A stretch of DNA of 64,000 bases from Maribacter arcticus. GTDB lineage: Bacteria; Bacteroidota; Bacteroidia; Flavobacteriales; Flavobacteriaceae. Below the pieces are notes generated by a model. That model saw only the letters and a list, made by a program, of their open reading frames with translations. It made no database searches and was not told the DNA's origin. The stretch lies in contig NZ_FUYL01000001.1 in NCBI RefSeq assembly GCF_900167935.1, positions 1-64,000 on the forward strand, in the 5' to 3' direction. The translations under genes and the position numbers were made by a program. This document shows positions 25,338 to 34,129 of the stretch, one piece after another; the first letter of the stretch is position 1; every line of letters begins with the position of its first letter.

Positions 25338-26684
25338 TTACAAACCCAAAATTTCTATTTCGGAGGAATTTTTCAGGTAATTGTAACCTCTCCAATAAAA
25401 GCCAGGTGCACTAAATTTCCATACGACTTCTTTTTCACGCGTAACTTCCCAAAAACCAAAATCACCTTCTGTTATCAGAATATTTCCATTTTCTAAAGGT
25501 ACAGCTCCTGAAACTTTACCTGAATAAAGATCTGGGTCTGTAAAACTCCATGTCACGGTTGGTTCATTGTTGAAATTAGGTTGTAAAGAATATGTTGATG
25601 GAAGTTCTAGTTCATAGACGGCAGATTGTTCTATGTCATTTCCATTCGAGAAAATTAAAAGTTTTCCTTTATTTTCTCCTTTTAAAATATTTGGATAGTG
25701 ATTATTGTGGAATAATCGTGTGCCAGAAGTGTTTTCGTAGGTTTCAGGATTACCAAAGCGATAAATTAAATCACCCCCTTTATTGTAATTGCCTCCTAAA
25801 TGGCTAGAAGCTTCTTCTGTGGTAGTACTATGATCGATTACCCAAACTTCAGAATAAAAGTTTACGCTTAACATTATAACGTCATTATCTTCATCGTATG
25901 CAATGGCGTTGGCGTGCATAATATCACCTTTAACATCTGGTAATGAAGTATCTTTTAAACTATAATTTATATCAATAAGATTCGGGTTTTCTGATACAAC
26001 TCCAAAATTGTTTTTAGTTTCATCATTATCTTGTATTATATGCTCCATTGAATGCCATTCCCATACTATTGAATTGGTATTGGGGTCTATCTCGATGATA
26101 GACTCTGGGTAAATTTTTTCTTCTAAAATAAAACCTTCTGTAATAGCTGTAGTTGAGTCTATTTGTTGCCAAACCATGGCAATAACATTACCATTAGGCA
26201 AAATTTCGACGTCATGATGTGTTTCTCCATCAATAGAAGAATAATCAAATTGCCATGTAGGGGTGTTATCAGGTTCTATAAATTGAATTTTACCACCCTT
26301 CCCTCCTAAGGGTATTTTAGGTTCGTCTGCTTCTAATGAAGCAAGTAGTTTTCCATTAGGGAGCAAGTAGACGTCATTACCAATGTTATTTGTAAAAAAC
26401 CATTCGTATAGAAGTTTAGCTTCTTTATTCATTAAATAGACCCGATTTGCACCGGCATCATTTACAAGAATGTAGTTGTCGTCAATTTTGGCGCTATTCA
26501 AAATCTCTACGGTTCCGATTGGTGCAAAAGTAATTTCTTCTTCTGTTAGCTTGGTAGTATCAATTTGAATACGCTCCTCGACAATAATGTCGAAATTTTC
26601 TCGTCTGGAACATGAAAAAAAACATAGCGTAAGCAACAGCAATGCGCAACTTTTTTTAATTGGAATAAAATACTGATAACTCAC
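25338..26684 (-). CDS. Arylsulfotransferase (ASST)-like lipoprotein
   Basis: 448 residues starting with GTG at 26684, with a lipobox (LTLCFFSC). It has the six-bladed propeller pattern of ASST-family proteins: DGETHHDVEILPNGNVIAMVWQ, DIMHANAIAYDEDNDVIMLSVNFYSEVWVIDHS, RFGNPETYENTSGTRLFHNNHYPNIL and a closing GNILITEGDFGFWEVT. The paired His residues (THHD, MHAN, FHNNH) sit where ASST binds sulfate and carries the transient sulfohistidine. PAPS-independent ASST moves sulfate between phenols, but several bacterial relatives are unstudied. It follows the Sus locus but is separated by a terminator and an inverted repeat. Confidence 0.8.
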   Translation of the reverse strand: MSYQYFIPIKKSCALLLLTLCFFSCSRRENFDIIVEERIQIDTTKLTEEEITFAPIGTVEILNSAKIDDNYILVNDAGANRVYLMNKEAKLLYEWFFTNNIGNDVYLLPNGKLLASLEADEPKIPLGGKGGKIQFIEPDNTPTWQFDYSSIDGETHHDVEILPNGNVIAMVWQQIDSTTAITEGFILEEKIYPESIIEIDPNTNSIVWEWHSMEHIIQDNDETKNNFGVVSENPNLIDINYSLKDTSLPDVKGDIMHANAIAYDEDNDVIMLSVNFYSEVWVIDHSTTTEEASSHLGGNYNKGGDLIYRFGNPETYENTSGTRLFHNNHYPNILKGENKGKLLIFSNGNDIEQSAVYELELPSTYSLQPNFNNEPTVTWSFTDPDLYSGKVSGAVPLENGNILITEGDFGFWEVTREKEVVWKFSAPGFYWRGYNYLKNSSEIEILGL

Positions 26685-26698
26685 GATTTAGCTTTTGT

Positions 26699-26734
26699 CA
26701 AAAATACAAATTAATACGAATAAATATGTTACAA
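26699..26734 (-). promoter_or_regulatory. Candidate promoter for the ASST-like gene
   Basis: On the minus strand TTG (26734-26732) precedes TTAATTTG (26714-26707) by 17 nt, one mismatch from TAnnTTTG; a perfect TATTTTTG lies at 26706-26699 but with a 25-nt spacer. Either puts the transcript start close to the GTG. Confidence 0.35.
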
Positions 26735-26851
26735 GGTTATTGCATAATAGGTGTGTGTTGTTTTATTGCTAATGTTATTTGTTTAACTATTATATTTTCA
26801 AGTAATTATTGTTTTCAGAATTTTTTGCGGATATAAGGATAAGGAGAATTC

Positions 26852-26870
26852 ATTGACGTGTAACGTCAAT
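26852..26870. promoter_or_regulatory. 8-bp inverted repeat, possible operator
   Basis: ATTGACGT (26852-26859) and ACGTCAAT (26863-26870) are exact reverse complements with a GTA centre. It sits upstream of the ASST-like gene and just beyond the Sus terminator. No regulator is nearby. Confidence 0.45.
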
Positions 26871-26933
26871 TACTGTACTTTCTATTTTAGCCTTATTTTC
26901 TGATTTTTGTTCATTACAATCAAGGGCAAAATA

Positions 26934-26963
26934 AAAAGCCACCTCTTTAAAGAGGTGGCTTTT
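26934..26963 (-). terminator. Terminator of the SusC/SusD locus
   Basis: A 30-bp perfect palindrome: AAAAGCCACCTCTTT (26934-26948) with AAAGAGGTGGCTTTT (26949-26963). It lies 37 bp beyond the last gene of the Sus locus. Tailed by T-rich sequence on both strands, it could act in both directions. Confidence 0.8.
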
Positions 26964-26999
26964 AAATGTATTAAAAGTTTTTAAACTTTTTTATTTCAA

Positions 27000-27941
27000 T
27001 TAGTCCTTACAGAAATCTATAGTAATTGCACCAGCATCTACTCCTTGGTAGCCACCAACAATGTTTCCATTAGGTGTTAAGATTTCGAAGTCGATTTCGC
27101 CATAAGCATCTCCAGGGAAGTACCAATCAGCGGTTTGCGTTCCAGCAGGTATTGTTATCGTACCTGTTCCAGTTGAACCATCATTTGGCACACAATCTCC
27201 ACTTCCTAAAAATGTTCCTGCAGCACTACCATAAGGTGAACAAAGTCCAACTTCTAATACGGTACCATCATTTAAAGTAACGGTAATACCATCACCACCG
27301 CCTCCGGTAGTTGTTTGCCATCCGTCACCGTAAGTATCAACCATGTTTATGGTCCAAACACCTGCAGTAGGTGCCTTAGGTGGGCATACTACAGTTGCAG
27401 AATATAGAAATGGTGAAGAGAAATATGAACCTGTAAGTGTTCCTGAGTTTTGAGCAAAAGAATACGTTCTGCCATCAGTTAACACTAGTTCAAAACGAAC
27501 TCTAAACTGGTCACTACCATCTATCTCAGAAGCGCTTATACCAGTTGCTGCTAGTAATTCACCAAGTGAAGCAGAAAAGCTATATGTAGGTAAACCACGA
27601 TCACCTGCACTAAAAGAAGATGACGGTATAGATATTAACAATGATTCAGCAACATCACCGGGTCCATTGCTAGGGTCTGCATCTTTGAAACTTACATAAG
27701 CATCTAAGGCACTTACTAAAGTACCATTTTCTTCACTTTGTATCTCAAGATCTACTGAAAATGCTCCAGTGTCAACACCGATAGGTAATTCGTCAGAAGT
27801 AACTGCTATCGTTCTTAAAATTGCACCACGTAAAGTATTTGCGGTAACTGTGTCTACTACTGCATCACCTTCATCGCATGATGTAAACATCAGCGAAGTT
27901 AAAGCGAGTACTGTAAAAACTTTATAATTTATTTTCATCAT
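27000..27941 (-). CDS. Sus-locus lipoprotein with a C-terminal GDGW domain
   Basis: 313 residues with a lipobox (LTSLMFTSC). The first part (about 30-180) resembles surface lipoproteins that follow SusD, without a clear SusE/SusF match. The C-terminal 120 residues hold WTINMVDTYGDGWQ, a glycine-rich loop, paired Cys (GLCSPYG, GDCVPND, FCKD) and ITIPAGTQTADWYFPGDAYGEI, a module with the DxYGDGW signature also seen in extracellular proteins of other Bacteroidota and of protists. It starts 19 bp after SusD ends, so the three genes form an operon. Likely a cell-surface binding protein; ligand unknown. Confidence 0.75.
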   Translation of the reverse strand: MMKINYKVFTVLALTSLMFTSCDEGDAVVDTVTANTLRGAILRTIAVTSDELPIGVDTGAFSVDLEIQSEENGTLVSALDAYVSFKDADPSNGPGDVAESLLISIPSSSFSAGDRGLPTYSFSASLGELLAATGISASEIDGSDQFRVRFELVLTDGRTYSFAQNSGTLTGSYFSSPFLYSATVVCPPKAPTAGVWTINMVDTYGDGWQTTTGGGGDGITVTLNDGTVLEVGLCSPYGSAAGTFLGSGDCVPNDGSTGTGTITIPAGTQTADWYFPGDAYGEIDFEILTPNGNIVGGYQGVDAGAITIDFCKD

Positions 27942-27959
27942 TTTAAGTTTTTTAATTAA

Positions 27960-29606
27960 TTAATTCGCTATTGGAAATGCTGGACTAGCAGGGTTTGTAT
28001 CCCAAAATACCTGAGTAGTTAGCGTTGTTCTTTGCGATAAGTTAGGGTTTGTTATAACCTCATTTTGTGGTAATAAGAAAGACCTTGGGAATGCACCTGG
28101 AGATGGCTCCCAGTTAGGTAATAAAGTGGTTGGGAAACCTGTCTTTCTGTAATAGTTGAAAGACTCACCTGCACCACCATAAAGTGCGATCCAGTATTGT
28201 TCAGCATATACATTTTCTTTGTCATCTCCTGTAGCTGCGTTGTATTCTGCTACAATACCAGAAATATAATCAGCAACTTCAGTTGTTGATGGCGCAAAAG
28301 AAGTATCAGCAGTAGAATCTAATGAACCAAAAGTTTGAACCTTTGCGATAGACTTTGTCATACCAGCTTCCATAAAAGTACCTCTTAATGCGTCACTTGA
28401 TGCCATTTCTGCTCTCCAGAAATCAACCCAAGATGCTAATAGCATTGGTTCAACACCAGCACCAGCACCGCCAAGACCAAGTCCAACACCACCAAAACTG
28501 TTATCGTCGAAACGACCACCAGCAGGATACACTCCAAACGCAGTTCTTGTGAAACCATCTGGAGGTGTACCTTCATCATTTCCATGAGAACGACCCCAGT
28601 AACCATTATCAACACTACAGTACGTATAACCACCATCAATATAATGTTGTGGAGGAACAACTAGTGAACAAGCTAATGTTTCTTCATTCGGTGCTACTTC
28701 GTCACCATTGATATCAAGTGATCCTGGTGTACCGTCTACTTGACGGTAGAAATAATAACGAATACGTGGATCATTTTTTTCAAGCATGGTCTCCATGGTC
28801 CAGTTCGACTTGTAGTTATTCGCACCACTTGGTGTATAGTCAGTCGCATAAGAAGGATGACGTGTATCTGGCTGTAACTGATTAGTACCATACTTAAATT
28901 CAAGGTCATCTTCAGTACTGCTAATGAAATTGTTGCCAGCGATTACCGCATTAAAGGCAGAAACATTACTGGTTTGTTTATGAACTTTTAAACGTATAGT
29001 ATTGATAACTTTCACCCATTTCGTCGTATCACCGTCATAATAGAAATCAGTAGCACCTTGCGTAGCAGGGCCACTACTTAATAATCCTTCTGCTTCAGTT
29101 AACAAACCTAATGCAACGGTATAGATTGATGCACCGTCATCTAAGTTAGGAGCAGGAAACTGTATTGGATCTAGCGCTTCAGAATAAGCTGCATTACCAA
29201 TTAAATCTACCAAAATAATCAAACTATGAGCTTGCATAACTTTACCTAAGCCTACATGGAAGTTGTAATTAATATCTGATTCGTTATTAATTCTTTCCAT
29301 TTCTTGTAAGTTGGCGAAAATATTACTGTACGTAGTACTCCAAACACCATTCATAGTCGCACCAGAGTAATTATTAAAATAATCTCTACCACCCATAAAA
29401 TCTATTCTCGTTAATGCACCTCCCAGTCCATTAAATGTAGAAACATTGTTTCTATAACCTAACTGCATAGTATTTAGCAAAAGGTTCACATCTCCTGAAG
29501 TAAGAATATTGGGATTCTCTGTCAGGTTTAATTCAGTGGTATCACAGGAGTTCAGAAAACTACCCGCCATCACTACCACTAGCATGTATTTAATTATTTT
29601 TTTCAT
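27960..29606 (-). CDS. SusD/RagB-family nutrient-binding outer membrane lipoprotein
   Basis: 548 residues from the ATG at 29606, which starts the lipoprotein signal MKKIIKYMLVVVMAGSFLNSC. The protein has the TPR-like helices and loops of the SusD-like 2 family (NLTENPNILTSGDVNLLLNTMQ; WVKVINTIRLKVHKQTSN; YAEQYWIALYGGAGESFNYYRKTGFP). SusD proteins lie over the SusC pore and close it as a lid while capturing the ligand. An ATG at 29630 is open but would put extra residues before the signal. It follows SusC by 27 bp. Confidence 0.93.
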   Translation of the reverse strand: MKKIIKYMLVVVMAGSFLNSCDTTELNLTENPNILTSGDVNLLLNTMQLGYRNNVSTFNGLGGALTRIDFMGGRDYFNNYSGATMNGVWSTTYSNIFANLQEMERINNESDINYNFHVGLGKVMQAHSLIILVDLIGNAAYSEALDPIQFPAPNLDDGASIYTVALGLLTEAEGLLSSGPATQGATDFYYDGDTTKWVKVINTIRLKVHKQTSNVSAFNAVIAGNNFISSTEDDLEFKYGTNQLQPDTRHPSYATDYTPSGANNYKSNWTMETMLEKNDPRIRYYFYRQVDGTPGSLDINGDEVAPNEETLACSLVVPPQHYIDGGYTYCSVDNGYWGRSHGNDEGTPPDGFTRTAFGVYPAGGRFDDNSFGGVGLGLGGAGAGVEPMLLASWVDFWRAEMASSDALRGTFMEAGMTKSIAKVQTFGSLDSTADTSFAPSTTEVADYISGIVAEYNAATGDDKENVYAEQYWIALYGGAGESFNYYRKTGFPTTLLPNWEPSPGAFPRSFLLPQNEVITNPNLSQRTTLTTQVFWDTNPASPAFPIAN

Positions 29607-29633
29607 AATATAAGTCTTGTTTTTTAGCAATTT

Positions 29634-32600
29634 TTAAAATGTCATCTTAACGCTCATACCATATCTTCTAGTACTTGGTCCGTTCAAGAAGTCAAATCCT
29701 CTTCCATTACCAACACCTACACCAGCAACGTTAGGGTCAAAATTAGCTCCTTTTGGCGTATTATAGGCATCATACCATAGGTTGAAACCTTGTACCGTAA
29801 ATGTTAAGCTTCCAAAAGGTGTTTTTTCTAAAAACTTCTTTGGTAAAGAATATCCTAAAGAAACTTCTTGTAAACGTAAGACAGATGCATCATATATTTT
29901 AGCTTCTGCAGGTCCGAATAACAAGTTACTGAAGTAGTAAGTTGAATTATTGATTTGAACATCGTTTGGTTGACCTGTAGTTTGGTTAACCCCTGGTAAA
30001 ATATAAGTACTTAAACGATTATCAGTTTCAGTAATAAGTCCTCTACCTAATAACGTACCTATAGTGCTAGACATGATGTCACCACCTTTAGTATGATTAA
30101 TTTGGAAACCTAAACTCCAGTTTTTATACGATAAACTGTTAATGAAGTTCATAACATAATCTGGAATTGCATCTCCAATAATTGGAACGTCACCGTCTAA
30201 GTTAGATTCGGTAATAACATAGTTACCAGCATCATTAGTAATTAAATCACCAGCTGCATTTCTTTGAAATGCTGTACCAACAATACTACCCAATGATTCT
30301 CCTTTAATAGCGGCATTACCACCAATAAATAGGGCAGAACTACCTGCGTAAATAATGATGTCTTGTTCTTGTTCTTCAACAAGTTCTTTATTCGCAAAGA
30401 AATTCACACTAGATTTCCAGTTGAAACCATCAGGATTTCTGAAAAAATCGATTCCTAAATCGGCTTCATACCCTTTGTTACTGATTTGACCAATGTTACT
30501 TTGTGTAAATTGAAAACCTGTTGAAGGTGATAAAGGCTCAGTAACAATTAAATCATCTGTTCTTCTATCGTAATACGTAAAATCAAGAGAAACTTTATTT
30601 TTAAAGAATTTACTTTCAAAACCAACTTCAAATTCTTTTAATAATTCTGGTTTTAAATCAGGATTTGCTTTAAAAGAACTGATGCTGTTAAGAGTAATTG
30701 GGCCAAATGCTCCACCAGATTGTTGAGTATTTTGGTCAACACCACTAACTGTAGGGTAACCGGTTGGGAAGTTTGCAGAAGTACCAAAACTAGCTCTTAA
30801 TTTAAGGTAGTTAAGACCTCCTTCAGACTTCAAACCGCTAAATGCTGCAGTTGGTAGAAAAGATATACTAGCACCTGGGTATGTTAAACTTCTATTATCT
30901 TTTACAAGGTTAGAAACCCAATCCGTACGGCTACTAATGTTTAAAAATAAGAAGTTGTCATAATCGATACTTACATCACCAAAAACACCAACAATGTTTC
31001 TTTTTGATGAAAATTGTATTGGTAATTGATTTTCATAATTAAAGTGTCTTCTTACACCGAAAACGATTTGACCAGTACTTGCAACTCCAGAAAGGTCAAA
31101 CTCATCTGATCTTGCATTTGCACCAACGTTAAATGTTAAACCGATTTTATCTGATAAATCATAGTTACCGTTAATAGATGCTGTATGATCCCAAATAGTG
31201 TTATTGTTATCATAAGTATTTAAGAAACCGAAGATGTCAGTATCAAATTCAACCCCACCTTTATCAGAAAACTGAGTATTTCTTTCGTTATAGAAATCAA
31301 GACCAGTTCTAAATGATGCTCCTAAATTTTCATTAATTTCATATGATAATGATGTATTGAAGTAAAAACGGTTTGTTAATTGATTAAATTTAATGTGATC
31401 ACCAACCCATCTTGGGTTAATTATATCATTACCATTTCTATAATATACACTACCACCTGTAACAGGGTTTTCATAAGGAAGCCCCATTAAATCAACACTT
31501 ATCGGCGTAAATAGAACAGCTCCATAAATTGAGTTTGAGCTGACACCACCATTACCTCTACTTGCAGATACTGGAGGAGTGTCATAATCAGTTCTTGAAT
31601 AGTTCATGCTACCAGCAATAGTAAACTTGTTACTTAATTTTGAACGACCCCCTAATGAAAAGTTAACACGTCTCAATTGGTTACCAGGTGTAAAACCAAC
31701 GTCATTTAAATGACCTAGGTTAGCATTGAAGGTAGTATTTCCATCTTGTGAACCACCAGCAAAGTTTACCGATGTATTGGTTACATTACCTGGTGCAAAG
31801 AAATCTTTAACAGAACTGTAAGGTTTCCAATCATATCGTGCGCCTTGTAATTCTGGGAAAGCCTCTCTAGTTGCTGCAATTGCAGTTGTTGAATAAGGGT
31901 GCTCTAAAGTACCATTGTCATCAATAGCTGATTGAGCGCCCCAACCTGCTGTACCAGCACGATCGAAACTTGGTCCCCAGTTACTGAAAAACCATCCGAA
32001 AGCTTGGTCAAAACCACCACCATAAGATTGTTGATAATCAGGTAGAGATGCATATTCATTTACGAAATATGAGGTGTTTACAGAGATTTCGTTCTTCTTT
32101 ACACCACCAGTATTAGCTGCAGCCTTAGTAGTAACTAAGATCACACCGTTTTTACCTAAAGTACCGTAAAGTGTTGTCGCTGCCAAACCTTTAAGTACTT
32201 CAATGTTTGCAATGTTGTTTGGGTCAATATCCAAGAAACGAGAAGAACCCGTATTACCTGATAAGAAACTACCTCCACTATTTGTGTCATTACTAAAAGG
32301 AACACCATCAACAATAAATAACGCTTGGTTACTACCGCTGAAAGAACTTAAACCTCTAATAGTAACACTTGTCGCAGACCCAGACATACCACCACCGGCA
32401 GTAATTTGAACACCAGCTGCTTTACCCGCTAGTACACGAGCAACATCACCTTCCGCTCTAGACTCTAAGGCCTCTTGACCTACAGAACTAGTAGCATAAC
32501 CTAATGCCTTTTTCTCACGCTTAATACCCTGAGCGGTAACTACCACTTCTTCTAGAGCTTGTGCGTCTTCAGCCATAGCAACATTTACCGTATCGCCAGC

Positions 32601-32858
32601 ACCTACAGTTTGACGAACAGCTTTTTGTCCGATGTAAGTAAACAATAAGGTTTGGCCTTGAGCGGCTGAAATAGAATAGAGTCCATCAAAATCGGTTTGA
32701 GTACCTGTTGTTGTACCCTCGACTACAATGTTAACTCCGGGCAAAGGAAGCCCTTCTTGATCAGTAACCGTACCGGATACTGTTTTTTGTTGTGCAAAAG
32801 AAATATGCACAACTAACGCCAATAGTAGCGTTAACAATCCATTTAGTTTTGTTCTCAT
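29634..32858 (-). CDS. SusC/RagA-family TonB-linked outer membrane transporter
   Basis: 1074 residues from the ATG at 32858 (an ATG-equivalent start at 32888 adds ten residues before the signal). Signal peptide, then a CarboxypepD_reg-like domain (KTVSGTVTDQEGLPLPGVNI), the TonB box region (EEVVVTAQGIKREKKALGYA), the plug (VQITAGGGMSGSATSVTIRG, FIVDGVPFSN) and a 22-strand barrel ending in a terminal aromatic residue. It imports a ligand too large for porins, powered by TonB. With no glycoside hydrolase, sulfatase or regulator beside it, the substrate cannot be named. Confidence 0.95.
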   Translation of the reverse strand: MRTKLNGLLTLLLALVVHISFAQQKTVSGTVTDQEGLPLPGVNIVVEGTTTGTQTDFDGLYSISAAQGQTLLFTYIGQKAVRQTVGAGDTVNVAMAEDAQALEEVVVTAQGIKREKKALGYATSSVGQEALESRAEGDVARVLAGKAAGVQITAGGGMSGSATSVTIRGLSSFSGSNQALFIVDGVPFSNDTNSGGSFLSGNTGSSRFLDIDPNNIANIEVLKGLAATTLYGTLGKNGVILVTTKAAANTGGVKKNEISVNTSYFVNEYASLPDYQQSYGGGFDQAFGWFFSNWGPSFDRAGTAGWGAQSAIDDNGTLEHPYSTTAIAATREAFPELQGARYDWKPYSSVKDFFAPGNVTNTSVNFAGGSQDGNTTFNANLGHLNDVGFTPGNQLRRVNFSLGGRSKLSNKFTIAGSMNYSRTDYDTPPVSASRGNGGVSSNSIYGAVLFTPISVDLMGLPYENPVTGGSVYYRNGNDIINPRWVGDHIKFNQLTNRFYFNTSLSYEINENLGASFRTGLDFYNERNTQFSDKGGVEFDTDIFGFLNTYDNNNTIWDHTASINGNYDLSDKIGLTFNVGANARSDEFDLSGVASTGQIVFGVRRHFNYENQLPIQFSSKRNIVGVFGDVSIDYDNFLFLNISSRTDWVSNLVKDNRSLTYPGASISFLPTAAFSGLKSEGGLNYLKLRASFGTSANFPTGYPTVSGVDQNTQQSGGAFGPITLNSISSFKANPDLKPELLKEFEVGFESKFFKNKVSLDFTYYDRRTDDLIVTEPLSPSTGFQFTQSNIGQISNKGYEADLGIDFFRNPDGFNWKSSVNFFANKELVEEQEQDIIIYAGSSALFIGGNAAIKGESLGSIVGTAFQRNAAGDLITNDAGNYVITESNLDGDVPIIGDAIPDYVMNFINSLSYKNWSLGFQINHTKGGDIMSSTIGTLLGRGLITETDNRLSTYILPGVNQTTGQPNDVQINNSTYYFSNLLFGPAEAKIYDASVLRLQEVSLGYSLPKKFLEKTPFGSLTFTVQGFNLWYDAYNTPKGANFDPNVAGVGVGNGRGFDFLNGPSTRRYGMSVKMTF

Positions 32859-33176
32859 TTTTAATTTATTTGAATTAGCTAGGCGCAAACTTCTTAATAA
32901 AGAGTTAATAATGCAAGAGAATTTTAATAAAACTTTAAGATGTTGTTATAAAATTGTGAGTTACAGATTAAACACCGTCAGTATTTATAAGTAAATAATA
33001 TAACAGCCTTAATTTTTGTGGATTTCATAATCTATCAAAAAAATGCGCTATATATAGGTATACTTCAAAAATAAATTTTAATGTACATGAAATGAATTTC
33101 ACATTCAAAAGCACCTTCCTTATTATAAGGTAAAAGTAGTGGTGATTAAAAAAAATGAAAATAAATTGATCTAGGT
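32859..33176. other. Divergent gap between the Sus locus and the ribosomal operon
   Basis: About 320 bp, very AT-rich. It must carry the SusC promoter. CAAAAATA at 33066-33073 is a perfect -7 box on the minus strand, though far from the gene and without a clear -33. No gene seen. Confidence 0.5.
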
Positions 33177-33206
33177 TTGAATTATTGCAAAATATCACTA
33201 CATTTG
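33177..33206 (+). promoter_or_regulatory. Promoter of the ribosomal protein operon (rpsL)
   Basis: TTG at 33177-33179, a 19-nt spacer and TACATTTG at 33199-33206, a full match to the flavobacterial TTG-N(17-23)-TAnnTTTG promoter. The rpsL ATG follows 42 nt later. Confidence 0.7.
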
Positions 33207-33248
33207 CCGACCCTTAAAGTAGGGGTAATTTTTATATATTATTATAGT

Positions 33249-33623
33249 ATGCCAACAATATCACAATTAGTACGAATAGGAAGAGAGACGATTACTAAGA
33301 AGAGTAAATCGGCTGCTTTGGATTCGTGTCCTCAAAGAAGGGGTGTTTGTACTCGTGTTTATACTACAACGCCAAAGAAACCAAATTCAGCTATGAGAAA
33401 AGTAGCAAGGGTTAGGTTGACTAATGGTAAGGAAGTGAACGCTTACATTCCAGGAGAAGGACACAATTTACAAGAGCACTCGATAGTATTAGTAAGAGGC
33501 GGAAGAGTTAAAGATTTACCAGGAGTTAGGTATCATATTGTACGTGGTGCATTGGACACAGCAGGTGTGGCCGGTAGAACACAACGTAGATCTAAATATG
33601 GTGCAAAACGCCCTAAGAATTAA
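33249..33623 (+). CDS. rpsL: 30S ribosomal protein S12
   Basis: 124 residues from the ATG at 33249 ([13 protein letters not shown]); the frame is open further upstream but that part overlaps the promoter. S12 sits at the decoding centre. The loops [13 protein letters not shown] and [13 protein letters not shown] are wild type at the lysines whose change gives streptomycin resistance. First gene of the operon with rpsG 23 bp on. Confidence 0.97.
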   Translation: MPTISQLVRIGRETITKKSKSAALDSCPQRRGVCTRVYTTTPKKPNSAMRKVARVRLTNGKEVNAYIPGEGHNLQEHSIVLVRGGRVKDLPGVRYHIVRGALDTAGVAGRTQRRSKYGAKRPKN

Positions 33624-33646
33624 TTAAACTTGTTTAAAAGGAAGTA

Positions 33647-34123
33647 ATGAGAAAAAGACAGGCAAAGAAAAGACCACTTTTACCAGATCCAAGATTTCAT
33701 GATCAGTTGGTGACACGTTTCGTTAACATGATGATGTGGGATGGTAAAAAATCAGTAGCGTTTAGCGTATTTTATGATGCAATAGACATCGTAGACGCTA
33801 AGAAAACTGATGATGAGAAAACAGCTTTAGAGTTGTGGAAAGATGCATTGAGTAATGTAATGCCTCATGTTGAAGTAAGAAGTAGAAGAGTTGGTGGAGC
33901 TACGTTTCAAATTCCGATGCAAATTAGACCAGACAGAAAAATATCTACTGCTATGAAGTGGTTGATTAGTTATGCTAGAAAGCGTAATGAAAAAGGGATG
34001 TCTCAAAAATTAGCAGGGGAGATTTTAGCAGCAGCTAAAGAAGAAGGTGCAGCGGTTAAGAAAAGAACTGATACACACAAAATGGCTGAAGCAAACAAAG
34101 CATTCTCTCACTTTAGATTTTAA
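33647..34123 (+). CDS. rpsG: 30S ribosomal protein S7
   Basis: 158 residues, normal length. S7 nucleates the 30S head by binding the 3' major domain of 16S rRNA. The start [17 protein letters not shown] and the [16 protein letters not shown] stretch are typical. Six bases separate it from fusA. Confidence 0.97.
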   Translation: MRKRQAKKRPLLPDPRFHDQLVTRFVNMMMWDGKKSVAFSVFYDAIDIVDAKKTDDEKTALELWKDALSNVMPHVEVRSRRVGGATFQIPMQIRPDRKISTAMKWLISYARKRNEKGMSQKLAGEILAAAKEEGAAVKKRTDTHKMAEANKAFSHFRF

Positions 34124-34129
34124 TCGGAA

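Larger units (their letters stand above)
26685..26933. other. Gap between the ASST-like gene and the Sus locus
   Basis: No gene seen. It holds the ASST promoter candidate, an 8-bp inverted repeat and, at its right edge, the Sus terminator. Confidence 0.6.

Noticed and set aside
33249-33623. Possible streptomycin-resistance change in rpsL
   Set aside because: The lysines in [10 protein letters not shown] and GGRVKDLPG are the wild-type residues.
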